Made by a program: the position numbers and the translations under genes
Notes under the pieces: generated by a model
Told to the model about the DNA's origin: nothing
The model's input: the letters and a program-made list of their open reading frames with translations, nothing else
Database searches by the model: none
Shown: positions 26,041-35,839 of the stretch, in pieces
Numbering within the stretch: the stretch's first letter is position 1
Layout: each line of letters begins with the position of its first letter
NCBI GenBank assembly: GCA_017643925.1
Contig: JAEPML010000002.1
Coordinates: 248,001-312,000, forward strand
From: Roseibium sp.
Lineage (GTDB): Bacteria; Pseudomonadota; Alphaproteobacteria; Rhizobiales; Stappiaceae
DNA: 64,000 bases
Direction: 5' to 3'

Positions 26041-28101
26041 ATGAAGGTCACGGTCGGAAAGAAGATAGGCATACCCTTGGCCGGATTGCTGATGCTGGTC
26101 GGCGCCGTAACGGCCGGTGTGCAGGTGATCAACAGTCAGGTCAGCAACAGTGCGTCCGAGGTCAAGGATGTTGCGGTTCCAACTGCAATCCTGACGCTGT
26201 CCATGCTGGACCGCCTGAACTCGATGAACTCCAGCTTGCTTGAATATGTCAGTGGCGAAGAAGGCAAACGCGCGACATTTTCTTCAAGCTTCGACGCGTT
26301 TCAAAACCATCTGTCCGGTTACCGGCAAATCGTTGGAACCGATGATCCCGGAACCCTCCTGCTGGATACGACGATTGCGACCTACAGGGATCGTGCGATC
26401 GTCGAGGTCTTCGACCATTTTGATCCGGCAAGCGAACGCTCTGCACAGATGGCGGCGACCACCCTGACCGAGACCGGTCTGGAGATGGAGAAGATCCTGG
26501 ACAATCTCAAGACCAAGGAAATCAGCGGCGCTGCCTTTGCCATGGATCTCGACAATGTACTCAACGAACGTTTGCCAAGCATTCAGTATTATCTCGAGAT
26601 GGTCGATGAGGGCGGTGACCTGATCTCGTCCCTGAACGCGCATATGCGCGGCGACGTGAAGGCAGCTGAGGACTTCGAAAAGTATTCCAAGACTTTCAAG
26701 GGGTTTCTTGGCCTGATCGCAATGCTCGACACGGACAAGAAAGTGCAGGAACAGCTGGCCAAGGTCGAAACGCTCTACGCCACCCTGGACGAGGGAGGGC
26801 GGCAGATCTTCCAGCTGTACAATCCGGAGCTGAAGCTTCAGGCCATCTCGTCCATCGATCAGATGCAGCAGGAGCTGGTCTCGGTGCTTCAGTCCGAGAT
26901 CCAGACATTGTCCGAGCAGGCCATTGCCAACGAGCGACAGGCCCTGAGCGCGTTGCAGGACAACATTGCCCTGTCGCGCAATGCTCTATGGGGGTTCCTC
27001 GCGTTGGCGCTCGCGACAGGCACGGGCATATCGCTGCTGGTAAACAGAAACGTCACCAATCCCCTCAAAGCCCTCAACCGTGTCATGGGCCGCCTGTCGC
27101 AGGGCGACTTGCAGGTCGACATTCAGGACAGCGGCAGAAGCGATGAGATCGGTGACATGATCCGGGCGGTTCAGGTCTTCAAGGAAAACGCGCTTGAGGT
27201 GGAAAAACTCCAGCAGTCGACCCAGGACGCGGATGAACGGGCGCGCCGTGAAAAGGCCGAGGCCATGGATCGTCTTGCTCGCGAATTTGAGCAGGGGGTA
27301 GGCGCCATTGTAGAACAGGTTTCCAGGTCGTCCGGCGAGATGACAGCCACGGCCGGAACACTGGCAGAAACCGCCCAGCAGTCGCGTCATCAGGCCGCCG
27401 GCGTCGCCGGGTCCGCGCAACAGGCCTCCAACAACGTTCAGACTGTAGCCTCTGCCGCCGAGGAGCTGGGTGCTTCCATCCAGGAGATTACAGGGCAGGT
27501 CAATGAGCAGTCGGCCAAGACCAGTCAGGCCTTCACGATCACCCGGCAAAGCCGGGATCGGATGCAGGTGCTTTCCAGCAAGGTGGCGGATATCGGCGAG
27601 GTCCTCAACCTGATCACGGGAATTGCGGAGCAGACCAACCTGCTGGCCCTAAATGCGACGATCGAGGCGGCACGCGCCGGCGAAGCGGGCAAGGGATTTG
27701 CTGTCGTGGCCTCCGAGGTCAAGAGCCTTGCCAATCAGACGTCCAAGGCAACTGACGACATCGCGGCACAGATCGGTTCCGTTCAGCAGGAAACAGACGG
27801 CACGATGAAGGCAATCGAAGAGATCGCAACTGAAATTGAAACCGTTTCCGAGATTGCCAAGGCGATAGCGATTGCCGTCGAACAGCAGGATTCGGCGACC
27901 CACGAGATCGCGCAGAGCATCAACCAGGCCGCCTCAGGGACCGACGAGGTGACTTCAACGATCCAGGACCTGACACATAGTGCGGACAATACGGGTGAAG
28001 TTGCCGGGGAAATGCTCGGGTCTGCGCAGGAGCTTTCCGAAAAAGCGGGCCATCTCAACGAAATGGTTGCGTCTTTCCTGCGGGAAGTGGGTGCCGCCTG
28101 A
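26041..28101 (+). CDS. Methyl-accepting chemotaxis protein
   Basis: This 686-residue receptor has a first membrane helix (about residues 7-28), a long periplasmic helical sensor (30-315) of the helical-bundle type, a second helix ([20 protein letters not shown]), a HAMP domain ([21 protein letters not shown], quoted in part) and a cytoplasmic signalling domain. The hairpin tip [22 protein letters not shown] is canonical. The tail lacks a CheR-binding pentapeptide. It should signal through CheA/CheW, none of which is here. The ATG at 26041 has GGGGGA upstream; an ATG at 26017 is possible. It interrupts the minus-strand housekeeping block between dprA and topA. Confidence 0.92.
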   Translation: MKVTVGKKIGIPLAGLLMLVGAVTAGVQVINSQVSNSASEVKDVAVPTAILTLSMLDRLNSMNSSLLEYVSGEEGKRATFSSSFDAFQNHLSGYRQIVGTDDPGTLLLDTTIATYRDRAIVEVFDHFDPASERSAQMAATTLTETGLEMEKILDNLKTKEISGAAFAMDLDNVLNERLPSIQYYLEMVDEGGDLISSLNAHMRGDVKAAEDFEKYSKTFKGFLGLIAMLDTDKKVQEQLAKVETLYATLDEGGRQIFQLYNPELKLQAISSIDQMQQELVSVLQSEIQTLSEQAIANERQALSALQDNIALSRNALWGFLALALATGTGISLLVNRNVTNPLKALNRVMGRLSQGDLQVDIQDSGRSDEIGDMIRAVQVFKENALEVEKLQQSTQDADERARREKAEAMDRLAREFEQGVGAIVEQVSRSSGEMTATAGTLAETAQQSRHQAAGVAGSAQQASNNVQTVASAAEELGASIQEITGQVNEQSAKTSQAFTITRQSRDRMQVLSSKVADIGEVLNLITGIAEQTNLLALNATIEAARAGEAGKGFAVVASEVKSLANQTSKATDDIAAQIGSVQQETDGTMKAIEEIATEIETVSEIAKAIAIAVEQQDSATHEIAQSINQAASGTDEVTSTIQDLTHSADNTGEVAGEMLGSAQELSEKAGHLNEMVASFLREVGAA

Positions 28102-28122
28102 TACCCGTCACCACATGGTTGG

Positions 28123-29262
28123 TCAGACCATCAGGAGCGACACCTGATTGCCCCGGTGTCGTTCCAGCCGCCCGGCAAGTTCGAGTTCGAGAAGGATGAC
28201 ATGAACGTCCCGGGCCTCGGCGCCTGAAAATCGGATCAGCTCATCAAGGTCGATCGGTGTCGGTCCGAGCGCTGAGATGATCTCCTCGCGGAGCCTGGAT
28301 CCAGGTTCCGGCGGTTGCATCGCGGGATTGGGTCCGGGCTCCAGGAAATGCCCGTCAAGCGGCAGTGTCGGTTCGAGCCGCCCCCCAAGTCCCTCAATGA
28401 CGTCCTCCACGCAGGTCACGAGTGTTGCCCCCTGACGAATGAGGCCATTTGCTCCCTCAGAACGTGGGTCCAGTGGGGAACCCGGAACCGCGTAAATGTC
28501 TCGGTTCTGTTCGAGTGCGTAGCGTGCGGTGTGCAAGGAACCGGATGCCTTGGCGGCCTCAATGACAACCACTCCCAGCGACACGCCCGAGATCAGCCGG
28601 TTTCGGCGTGGAAAGTCTCGACCGCGCGGTTTCCAGCCAAACGGCATCTCGCTGATGGCTGAGCCGCCATTGTCGAGTATCTCTGCCAGCAGTCGGTCAT
28701 GGTCAGGCGGATAGAGAATGTTGATCCCGCCTGCAAACACGGCGAGCGTTCCATGTTTCAGGGACGCCGCATGTGCGGCAGCGTCGATGCCGCGTGCAAG
28801 ACCCGATGCGATCATGAAACCCTGCTCGGAGAGCCCCGCTGCAAACTGACCGGCAATCTTGCGCCCAGAGAGGGAGGCGTTGCGAGCGCCGACGATGGCG
28901 ACTGTCTTTTCCCGAGAAAGGTTTGCGCCGCCCAGAACCGACAAGAGGGGAGGAGGTCCGTCGATGTGCCGCAGGTGAGGTGGGTAGTCGGGTTCACCGA
29001 GTGCGACCAGCCTTGCGCCCCATTTTTCATGCGCTGCGAGTTCGGCTTCGGCATCTTCTTTGCGGCAAAGGCGGTAACGCTTCTTGCCGCCTCGGTTGGA
29101 GAGTTCCGGCAGCATGTCGAGTGCCCGCTCTGCCGACCCGGTGTGATCGAGCAGGTCGCGAAAGGTTCTCGGACCGATATTCTCTGAACGTATTAGACGA
29201 AGCCATGCCAGACGCTGGGCCTCGGAGAGGCGGATGTTTTTATTGTGTTGGGCGCCGCTCAC
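28123..29262 (-). CDS. dprA: DNA-processing protein DprA
   Basis: This 379-residue protein has an N-terminal SAM-like helical domain (about 15-70), a Rossmann-like core with [18 protein letters not shown], then [12 protein letters not shown] and [10 protein letters not shown] (the DNA-binding Arg cluster), and a C-terminal winged-helix DML1 domain ([19 protein letters not shown]). DprA loads RecA on incoming single-stranded DNA in natural transformation. The start codon is GTG and overlaps the plsY stop (GTGA). It is convergent with the chemoreceptor gene, 21 bases between stops. Confidence 0.93.
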   Translation of the reverse strand: MSGAQHNKNIRLSEAQRLAWLRLIRSENIGPRTFRDLLDHTGSAERALDMLPELSNRGGKKRYRLCRKEDAEAELAAHEKWGARLVALGEPDYPPHLRHIDGPPPLLSVLGGANLSREKTVAIVGARNASLSGRKIAGQFAAGLSEQGFMIASGLARGIDAAAHAASLKHGTLAVFAGGINILYPPDHDRLLAEILDNGGSAISEMPFGWKPRGRDFPRRNRLISGVSLGVVVIEAAKASGSLHTARYALEQNRDIYAVPGSPLDPRSEGANGLIRQGATLVTCVEDVIEGLGGRLEPTLPLDGHFLEPGPNPAMQPPEPGSRLREEIISALGPTPIDLDELIRFSGAEARDVHVILLELELAGRLERHRGNQVSLLMV

Positions 29263-29924
29263 GCGCCTCCGCCATCGGGCTCTGCCGAAGCAGCCGGCGC
29301 AGCCTTTGATTTGGAACCGATCTTGCTCTCACCGCCCTTCAGGAGCCGGCCGATATTCTCGTGATGTTTCGCCCATAGAAGGATCGTCAGAAGCAGGAAC
29401 ATCTCGGCGATCTGTACCTGGTTGAACACGAAGAAGAGCAGGATTGGGGTTGCCAGGGTCGCGGTCAGGGCCGATAGGGACGAGTAGCGGAAGAGGAATG
29501 CCATCGCGACCCAGATCAGTGCGCAGACGATGAACATCGGCCAGTACAGGCCAAGAAGGATGCCGAGGTAAGTCGCGACACCCTTGCCGCCCTTGAACTT
29601 GAGCCAGACTGGAAAAAGATGGCCCAGGAAAGCGCCCAGACCGGCAACAAGTGCCATGTCCTGGCCAAAATTCATACCGACCACCAGCACCGCAACGGTC
29701 CCCTTCAGGGCATCGCCGAGCAAAGTCGCCGCGGCGAGGGACTTCTTGCCCGTACGCAGCACATTCGTGGTGCCGATATTGCCCGAACCGATGCTGCGGA
29801 TATCACCGAGGCCCGCCATGCGGGTAAAGATCAGGCCAAAGGGGATGGAGCCAAGAAGATAACCGAAGGCAAGGGCAGCCAGATAATAGGGCCAGGCAAA
29901 TTCCCAGCTGATTGGGTCGGGCAC
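29259..29924 (-). CDS. plsY: Glycerol-3-phosphate acyltransferase PlsY
   Basis: This 221-residue inner-membrane enzyme uses acyl-phosphate to acylate glycerol-3-phosphate, the first step of phospholipid synthesis. The three family motifs are clear: [31 protein letters not shown], and [16 protein letters not shown]. About five hydrophobic helices surround them. The C-terminal extension (about 20 residues, Ala/Ser/Lys-rich) is low-complexity. It is translationally coupled to dprA. Confidence 0.94.
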   Translation of the reverse strand: MPDPISWEFAWPYYLAALAFGYLLGSIPFGLIFTRMAGLGDIRSIGSGNIGTTNVLRTGKKSLAAATLLGDALKGTVAVLVVGMNFGQDMALVAGLGAFLGHLFPVWLKFKGGKGVATYLGILLGLYWPMFIVCALIWVAMAFLFRYSSLSALTATLATPILLFFVFNQVQIAEMFLLLTILLWAKHHENIGRLLKGGESKIGSKSKAAPAASAEPDGGGA

Positions 29925-30067
29925 GCGTTGGTCTCCGGTATCTCAGCAAAAGTGCATCTGCAATGTAACCGCAATGATTGACGGATCAAGCCTGAGGGTC
30001 AGCAAAAGCTGTGCAGTCGCGCGGTCAGCGAGAGCGGAGTTGGTCCCGCGGACCCTGACACCTGGGG

Positions 30068-30856
30068 TCAGTTCTTCAATTTGTACTTTTCGGCCTGAAC
30101 CACAAGCGATCCGAATGGCACGTTGATACTTGCCCGCAAGGGGACAAGGTATTGTGTCTTTCCAATCGGGGCCAGCCAGACCTCGATCGACTTGTTTTTG
30201 GCAAGTTCCTGGATGGATTTGCGCTTCGGTCTATGGCCGGCGACCGGTTCGTAGCGCGCCCGGCAGATCAGCACATTTCCCTTGAAACGGCCGTCCGCCG
30301 TGGAGGCCTTGCGCTTCGACTTATAGCTGAGGTGAACATTGTATCGTTCCTTGCCGTTATAAAGCGCCAGCGTTCGATTACAGCTGTCTGCGGTCAATCC
30401 CTTGGGGGCGTGAAACACGGCGGCAGTAAGCGGGTCCAAAACTCCATCGAGATGTTGTGGCGTAACCTTGATCCGTTCCTTCATGCGATCCTGGGGAGGA
30501 TTGACCGAAACCTTGTCGACCTTGCCACGGCGCAGTTGCATCGACACTGCTCCATTTTCGTCCTCGCTTTTCAGGTCGAGGGCATAGCTTTCGGGCGAAA
30601 GCACGCCATTTCGAACACCGCCTTTCGCGCTGACCTTGCCCTTTCCATCCGAGACCAGACGGCCGAATGCCGCGGTTTTGCCGTCGCCACTGACAGAGTA
30701 GGAACCATCGTTGACCCCCACATTCAGCGTGCCGGAGCCGATCGGCAATCCAACCGCATAGAGCTTGTATTTCAGGTAGAGGCTTGCAGCATGCGCATTG
30801 GCAGCGAACAGAAAAAAACCAAGAATGGAAAAAACGATCAAACGCATCAGGGTCAT
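30068..30856 (-). CDS. Exported DUF3108 family protein
   Basis: This 262-residue protein has a signal peptide (LIVFSILGFFLFAANAHAAS). Its start LYLKYKLYAVGLPIGSGTLNV is typical of DUF3108, a periplasmic beta-rich family. One Cys pair (SCNRTLALYNGKERY and LICRARYEPVAGH) fits a disulfide. The conserved C-terminal EVWLAPIGKTQYLVPLRASIN is a family hallmark. The function is unknown; lipid or envelope binding is a guess from fold type. Either of two ATGs at the start (M1 or M4) is possible. It lies between pyrC' and plsY on the same strand. Confidence 0.8.
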   Translation of the reverse strand: MTLMRLIVFSILGFFLFAANAHAASLYLKYKLYAVGLPIGSGTLNVGVNDGSYSVSGDGKTAAFGRLVSDGKGKVSAKGGVRNGVLSPESYALDLKSEDENGAVSMQLRRGKVDKVSVNPPQDRMKERIKVTPQHLDGVLDPLTAAVFHAPKGLTADSCNRTLALYNGKERYNVHLSYKSKRKASTADGRFKGNVLICRARYEPVAGHRPKRKSIQELAKNKSIEVWLAPIGKTQYLVPLRASINVPFGSLVVQAEKYKLKN

Positions 30857-30920
30857 CCGGCTAAATCAAAAGTCCAGACAGGTTTGACCAGGAATGTGGC
30901 GCGAACGGGATGTTGTGCCA

Positions 30921-30954
30921 ATCCGGTGACAGCCTTGTCCAGGCGCCACCGGAT
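30921..30954 (-). terminator. Hairpin after pyrC', weak terminator
   Basis: ATCCGGTG pairs with CACCGGAT around an inner GCCT-N5-AGGC stem, 10 bases past the pyrC' stop. No T-run follows on the minus strand, so it may act only as an mRNA-stabilising or Rho-related structure. Confidence 0.35.
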
Positions 30955-30963
30955 CGGGATATG

Positions 30964-32265
30964 TCAGTTGTAGTTGTAGACCGTCTTGCCAGAGACGACT
31001 GTCTTCAGAACACGTCCGGAAAAGCGGGCATCTTCGAAGGGGGAGTTTTTGGACCGGGACCGAATGGCACTCTTTTCCAGTACCCAGGGGCGTTCAAGGT
31101 CAAACACGGTCACGTCAGCCGGAGCGCCTTTTGTGAGACGGCCGGTTTCCAGACCAAGCCTGTCTGCCGGCCCGCTGGTCATGGTGGCCAGCAACGTCGT
31201 CAGGTCCACCTGCTCGGAGTGATAGAGCCTCAGTGCCGCGGCTAGAAGTGTTTCCAGACCGATGGCGCCGTCTTCTGCTTCCGCCCAGGGGTGCCGCTTG
31301 GTTTCAACGTCCTGCGGATCATGATTGGAGCAGATGATGTCGATTGTCCCGTCGGCGACCGCTGCGATCATGGATTGCCGGTCGTCTTCGTCCCGCAACG
31401 GTGGTGACATCTTGAAGAATGTCCGGTAGGCGCCAATATCATTTTCGTTATGGGTCAGATGATTGACCGAGATGCCGGCTGTAACATCCAGGCCGCGCTT
31501 CTTGCCTGTCCGGATCACGTCGGCACTTTCGGACGTGGAAATCAGGTTCGCGTGATATTTGCCCTTTGACATACCCACGAGCCTCAGATCCCGCTCCAGC
31601 ATGATGATTTCCGCTTCGCGCGGAACCCCGGACAACCCCTTCCAGCTCGCATTGAGACCCGCGTTCATGACACCGCCCGCCAGGTCCGGATCTTCCGTAT
31701 GGTGGATTACCAGGGCATCGAAGTCTCGGGCATAGGTCATCATGCGGCGCATGACCTGGGCGTTCTTGACCGATCTGTGCCCGTTGGTGAAAGCAACCGC
31801 GCCGGCCTCCTTCAAGAGCCCGATTTCCGTCATCTCGTTCCCGGCAAGACCCTTGGTCAGGGCGGCAAGGGGGTGGACGTTGACACTTGCTGTATCCCGG
31901 GCGCGTCTCAAGATGAAATCGACCAGCGCCGGATCGTCGATGATCGGATCCGTATCCGGCATGGTGCAGATGGTCGTGATGCCCCCGGCAGCAGCAGCCT
32001 CGGAGGCGCTTGCCAGGGTTTCGCGGTGTTCAGCGCCCGGTTCACCGACCGACACGCACATGTCGATCAGCCCCGGGCAGGCAATCGATCCCTTGCAGTC
32101 CACGATCTCCGCGCCGTAGGGGGCGCCCTGGTTGGCAGCTTCCGGCCCCGCAGCCAGAATTGTGCCATCGGCGATGATGACGGAGCCCGGGGCATCCAGG
32201 CCGCGCGCGGGATCAATCACTCTGGCATTTGAAAGAACCAGAGGTTTTGGTGTGTCGATAGCCAC
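30964..32265 (-). CDS. pyrX: Dihydroorotase-like protein without metal ligands (PyrC'/PyrX type)
   Basis: This 433-residue class I dihydroorotase homologue overall follows the family, but the active site is lost. The HxH metal motif normally in PGxxDxHVHxREPG reads PGLIDMCVSVGEPG. The SDDG segment reads TNGH, the second metal His segment HxxHVST reads HANLIST, and the catalytic Asp of TDHAPH is Asn (SNHDPQ). Such inactive homologues paired with PyrB are known from Pseudomonas, where they are needed for aspartate transcarbamoylase assembly. The start is GTG at 32265, 19 bases after the pyrB stop with AGAGGA upstream, consistent with a structural partner of PyrB. The true dihydroorotase must be elsewhere. 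Confidence 0.85.
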   Translation of the reverse strand: MAIDTPKPLVLSNARVIDPARGLDAPGSVIIADGTILAAGPEAANQGAPYGAEIVDCKGSIACPGLIDMCVSVGEPGAEHRETLASASEAAAAGGITTICTMPDTDPIIDDPALVDFILRRARDTASVNVHPLAALTKGLAGNEMTEIGLLKEAGAVAFTNGHRSVKNAQVMRRMMTYARDFDALVIHHTEDPDLAGGVMNAGLNASWKGLSGVPREAEIIMLERDLRLVGMSKGKYHANLISTSESADVIRTGKKRGLDVTAGISVNHLTHNENDIGAYRTFFKMSPPLRDEDDRQSMIAAVADGTIDIICSNHDPQDVETKRHPWAEAEDGAIGLETLLAAALRLYHSEQVDLTTLLATMTSGPADRLGLETGRLTKGAPADVTVFDLERPWVLEKSAIRSRSKNSPFEDARFSGRVLKTVVSGKTVYNYN

Positions 32266-32284
32266 GGTCTTGTTCCTCTGAGTC

Positions 32285-33241
32285 CTAGTTGTTCGGCAGG
32301 TTGGCGGCGAGCGCTTCAAGAACGGCCATGCGGACCGCAACGCCCATCTCGACCTGTTCCCGGATCAGGCTTTGCGCCCCATCGGCGATGGAAGCGTCGA
32401 TCTCGACGCCGCGGTTCATCGGACCGGGATGCATGACAAGGGCGTCGTCCTTGGCAAAACCGAGTTTTTCCGCGTCAAGGCCGTAGTAGCGATAATATTC
32501 GCGCACCGAAGGCACGAAGGCACCGTTCATCCGCTCCCGCTGCAGGCGGAGCATCATGACGATATCCGCACCTTTCAGACCTTCCCGCATGTCGTTGAAG
32601 ACCTCCGCACCCATCTGGGCAATGCCGGAGGGCAGGAGCGTGGACGGCGCAATAACGCGGACGCGGGCACCAAGTGCGTTCAGCAGAATGATGTTCGACC
32701 GTGCGACCCGCGAATGGGCGATGTCACCGCATATGGCAACGGTCAGTCGCGCAATCTTGCCTTTGTGCCGCCGGATCGTCAGGGCGTCGAGCAGGGCCTG
32801 GGTCGGGTGTTCGTGCGGACCGTCACCGGCATTGACGACCGAGCAGCCAACCTTCCTGGCAAGCAGGTGAACCGCACCGGCCGCGTGGTGGCGCACGACC
32901 AGGAGATCCGGATGCATGGCATTGAGCGTTGCTGCGGTGTCGATGAGCGTTTCGCCCTTCTTGACCGAAGATTGCGATACCGCCATGTTCATCACATCCG
33001 CACCGAGCCTTTTACCGGCCAGCTCAAACGAGCTTTGCGTGCGGGTGGAGTTTTCGAAAAAGAGGTTGATCTGGGTCCGGCCCTCGAGCACTTGCTTGCG
33101 CTTGTGCACCTGGCGGGAAATCTCCACGGCTTCCTCGGCACGGTCCAGAAGGCCCAGAATTTCGTGGGGGTGAAGGCCCTCAATGCCCAGCAGATGGCGA
33201 TGGGGGAAAGGGCTGTCTCGATGGGTGTCTGTCGCGGTCAT
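32285..33241 (-). CDS. pyrB: Aspartate carbamoyltransferase catalytic subunit
   Basis: This protein of about 318 residues condenses carbamoyl phosphate and aspartate to N-carbamoyl-aspartate, step two of pyrimidine synthesis. The carbamoyl-phosphate motif is [25 protein letters not shown] and the aspartate-binding RLQRERM and [10 protein letters not shown] segments are present. The Lys of the 80s loop is in [12 protein letters not shown]. The start is uncertain between ATGs at 33250 and 33241 and an upstream TTG. No pyrI regulatory gene is present, matching the PyrB-PyrX architecture with the following gene. Confidence 0.93.
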   Translation of the reverse strand: MTATDTHRDSPFPHRHLLGIEGLHPHEILGLLDRAEEAVEISRQVHKRKQVLEGRTQINLFFENSTRTQSSFELAGKRLGADVMNMAVSQSSVKKGETLIDTAATLNAMHPDLLVVRHHAAGAVHLLARKVGCSVVNAGDGPHEHPTQALLDALTIRRHKGKIARLTVAICGDIAHSRVARSNIILLNALGARVRVIAPSTLLPSGIAQMGAEVFNDMREGLKGADIVMMLRLQRERMNGAFVPSVREYYRYYGLDAEKLGFAKDDALVMHPGPMNRGVEIDASIADGAQSLIREQVEMGVAVRMAVLEALAANLPNN

Positions 33242-33364
33242 CGAGACCATGCCTATAGGCGGAATCGTCCGTGTGCACAAGACACATATTCACTTCATGC
33301 CCGCTGTCCACACTCATGCTAAATATTTGATCGTTTGGACAAAAAGAGCCTGGCCCGGATCAGG

Positions 33365-34291
33365 TCAGGTGAAGATCAGCAAGGCCAGTGGAATGGTGAG
33401 GGTCGCCACAAGCGTCTGAAGCGTGATGATTTCGGCCATCAGCTTTGCATCCCCACCCATTTCGCGCGCCAGCAGATAGGAGTTGCCAGCGCAAGGTACG
33501 GAACACGCGATGATGATGACCGTCAGCGCCGTGCCGGACACTCCGAACAGCCAGGCAAACCCGAATGCGATAAGCGGCATGAAGACCGGGCGCAGGAAGG
33601 TTCCCATTGTCAGGGCTGGCCCGGGCCGGCGCAGCGAGTTGAGGTCGAGGCCCGCGCCGACACAGATGATGCCGATCGGAAGGGCGGCCCTTGCAAAGAT
33701 CTCGATCGTGTCGGCCAGGACGAAGGGCATGGCAAGGCCGCTGAGGTTGAACAGAACCCCGGCAAAGATCGAGAGAATGAAGGGGTTGGTGTATAGGTCC
33801 CGCAGCAGCTTCTTGCTGCTTGGTGTCGTTCCGCTGGCATATCTGGAAAGCACAACGATGCTGGCGATATTCAACACCGGAATCATGAAGACCATCGCCA
33901 CCGCGAGCATGGCCAATCCGGCTTCGCCCGCGATATTATTGGCGATTGCAAGAGCGATCATGGCGTTCCAGCGCACGGTGCCCTGGAAGATCGACGTGAA
34001 CCTGACGGCAGGAATACCCCAGATCCGCTCGATCATACCTCGGGCGAAGAGCATTATGGCGACCATCAGACTGACCGCAGCCAGCAGCGCACCGCCCATG
34101 CTCAGCGTTGGAACTTGTGAAAAATCCGCCTCGGAGATTGTCTGGAAGAGGACCGCTGGAAACAGCGCATAAAACGCCAGTTTTTCGATACCGCGCCATT
34201 GTTCGCCCGAAATTAGCCCGGTGCGGGCGATCAGGTAGCCGGAGGCAATAACAAGGATGATCGGCACCAGGGCCGCGAGCGTCGTCAGCAT
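33365..34291 (-). CDS. AEC family transporter (auxin-efflux-carrier-like permease)
   Basis: This 308-residue protein has about ten membrane helices. The N-terminus MLTTLAALVPIILVIASGYLI and the central KLLRDLYTNPFILSIFAGVLFN are typical of the family, as is the C-terminal LAREMGGDAKLMAEIITLQTL. Members export or import malate, malonate or similar carboxylates; the substrate here is unknown. It sits between ruvX and pyrB on the same strand but with gaps, so operon membership is uncertain. Confidence 0.85.
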   Translation of the reverse strand: MLTTLAALVPIILVIASGYLIARTGLISGEQWRGIEKLAFYALFPAVLFQTISEADFSQVPTLSMGGALLAAVSLMVAIMLFARGMIERIWGIPAVRFTSIFQGTVRWNAMIALAIANNIAGEAGLAMLAVAMVFMIPVLNIASIVVLSRYASGTTPSSKKLLRDLYTNPFILSIFAGVLFNLSGLAMPFVLADTIEIFARAALPIGIICVGAGLDLNSLRRPGPALTMGTFLRPVFMPLIAFGFAWLFGVSGTALTVIIIACSVPCAGNSYLLAREMGGDAKLMAEIITLQTLVATLTIPLALLIFT

Positions 34292-34358
34292 CGGGAAACA
34301 TTCCGCGTCAGCGAGAGTGCAGTTGTGAACGAACCGGAGAACCCGGCAAAGTAGGAAT

Positions 34359-34844
34359 TCAGGTATCTAACCCCAGATACCCCAACCGGTCCAGAAAACC
34401 CTGCAGGATGAAGGCTGCGGCCATCTTGTCGACCACTTCGGCGCGTTTGGCACGGCTGGAATCAGCTTCCAGCAGCGTGCGCGTGACCGCAGCGGTGGAC
34501 AGGCGCTCGTCCCAATAGGTGATCGGCAAGTCCGTTTTCTGGGATAGGTTGCGGGCAAAGGCGCGGGTTGCCTGGGCTCGCGGACCCTCGCTGCCGTCCA
34601 TGTTGAGCGGAAGCCCGAGCACGATGCCGCCAACCTCCTGCTCGGTACAGATCGCAAGCAGTTTTTCGGCGTCGATCGTGAATTTTTTCCGGCGGATCGT
34701 TTCCATGGGCGAAGCAATGCCGCGTCCGAGATCGGAGAGGGCAAGGCCGATGGTCTTGGTGCCAAGGTCAAGGCCGATCACCCGGCTGTTTTCGGGCAGA
34801 GCGGCGATGAAGTCTTCCAAAGTGAGTGCTGGGTCGTTAGCCAT
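34359..34844 (-). CDS. ruvX: YqgF/RuvX putative Holliday junction resolvase
   Basis: This 161-residue RNase H-fold protein has [18 protein letters not shown] with the first catalytic Asp, [19 protein letters not shown], then [11 protein letters not shown] and [15 protein letters not shown] with the last acidic residue. All are expected for the YqgF family, linked to 16S rRNA 5' maturation and resolvase activity. It heads the minus-strand housekeeping block. Confidence 0.92.
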   Translation of the reverse strand: MANDPALTLEDFIAALPENSRVIGLDLGTKTIGLALSDLGRGIASPMETIRRKKFTIDAEKLLAICTEQEVGGIVLGLPLNMDGSEGPRAQATRAFARNLSQKTDLPITYWDERLSTAAVTRTLLEADSSRAKRAEVVDKMAAAFILQGFLDRLGYLGLDT

Positions 34845-34902
34845 GGGCGGGCTTTAGCAGGCGAGGGCGCTGGGCGCCAGAGAAACCGTTCCGAATTGCA
34901 AC

Positions 34903-35748
34903 TTACCTGTCTTCCGCATGGCCATGCTCGGCTATCGCAAGATCGGCAGAAGGGTCGTCCTTGAGATCTGCTTCCAGAAATTGCCGTGTTTCCGGCACGG
35001 CGACGTGAAAGTCAGTTTCCAGATGAAGCTGCGCCTTCAGGTCTTGCGCCGTTATGCCGATCAGGTGGCCACCCCTTGACCTGTCTTTCGAGATGAAATG
35101 TAGGTGATAGCCCGAAATCGTCAGCGTACGCGCATAAATCGGGGCCCAGAAACCGACCAGCGTGCCTTCGATATTCTCAAAGGCAAATTCGCTTTGGTGG
35201 CTGGTTGCGGCAACAAGATCTTCACCCGGAGCCGCCTTGCAGGCCGCACGCAGTTCGATCCGCTCGAACACGCCGTCGATCCTGATGCCGACGAATGTGT
35301 TTTCAGATGGTCTGCGCACGTCCAGCTGTGTTTCAAGGTCATTCTGGCTTTCAATGCGGTCCAGGTGCAAAGCTTGTTCAGGTGTAAATCCGGTTACGGT
35401 CGCAAAGGGTGTCAGGGCGCCATCCGGCGCGACATTCACGGTGCCCTTATCGCGGGCCTGGTAGGCAATGCCTTCCAGAAGGATCATTTCACCGTCGAGA
35501 TCCTCGAAGGTGCCCAGTCCGAAATCACCATGCGCCCTGAGATCGCCGACTGTCGCACACCCCTTGAACAGTCCCTTGCTGACGGCCGTGCTCGTCGACA
35601 CCTGAAAAATCGTGTGATGGTCCAGATCATAGGCTGCAGCAAGCTTGTCCTGAACGATGTGGGACAGGCTGTGTCCGGTCCGCTCCGCCTCGGCTTGCAA
35701 CTCGCGCCAGAGGCTTTCCGAAATCCGGCATTCGAGACGCCGTTGCAT
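34903..35748 (-). CDS. Alpha-acetolactate decarboxylase fused to a ribbon-helix-helix DNA-binding domain
   Basis: This protein has 281 residues. From about residue 42 on it matches acetolactate decarboxylase (BudA/AlsD): TIFQVSTSTAVSKGLFKG, DFGLGTFEDLDGEMILLEG, then FVGIRIDGVFE and GTLVGFWAPIYARTLTISGYH. The zinc ligands His215, His217 and His228 (GYHLHFISKDRSRGGH), the catalytic Glu and the Arg are all present, so it could be active, making acetoin from acetolactate. The first 40 residues (RRLECRISESLWRELQAEAE and TGHSLSHIVQDKLAAAYDLD) form a CopG/Arc-like ribbon-helix-helix unit, not part of normal AlsD. The ATG at 35748 follows AAAGGGAGAA; the ATG at 35787 is weaker. There is no acetolactate synthase next to it. 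It is divergent from an UPF0173 hydrolase gene with palindromes between. Confidence 0.85.
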   Translation of the reverse strand: MQRRLECRISESLWRELQAEAERTGHSLSHIVQDKLAAAYDLDHHTIFQVSTSTAVSKGLFKGCATVGDLRAHGDFGLGTFEDLDGEMILLEGIAYQARDKGTVNVAPDGALTPFATVTGFTPEQALHLDRIESQNDLETQLDVRRPSENTFVGIRIDGVFERIELRAACKAAPGEDLVAATSHQSEFAFENIEGTLVGFWAPIYARTLTISGYHLHFISKDRSRGGHLIGITAQDLKAQLHLETDFHVAVPETRQFLEADLKDDPSADLAIAEHGHAEDR

Positions 35749-35778
35749 TGCGGGTTCTCCCTTTCGCGGTAGCAGTTG

Positions 35779-35813
35779 TAGTGACATCTTGTGCCACTAT
35801 AGTGATGAATCAC
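35779..35813. promoter_or_regulatory. Clustered short palindromes between the decarboxylase fusion and UPF0173 genes
   Basis: TAGTG (35779-35783), the perfect palindrome CACTATAGTG (35795-35804) and the overlapping palindrome GTGATGAATCAC (35802-35813) fill the 91-base divergent gap. Tandem 4-5 base half-sites in alternating orientation are typical for ribbon-helix-helix repressors. The fused domain next door is the natural candidate binder; this is inference. Confidence 0.5.
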
Positions 35814-35839
35814 AAGCTCGAAGACATGGAGGAAGCGTC

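Noticed and set aside
33365..33796. Plus-strand frame opposite the AEC transporter
   Set aside because: It is an antisense shadow of membrane-protein codons.
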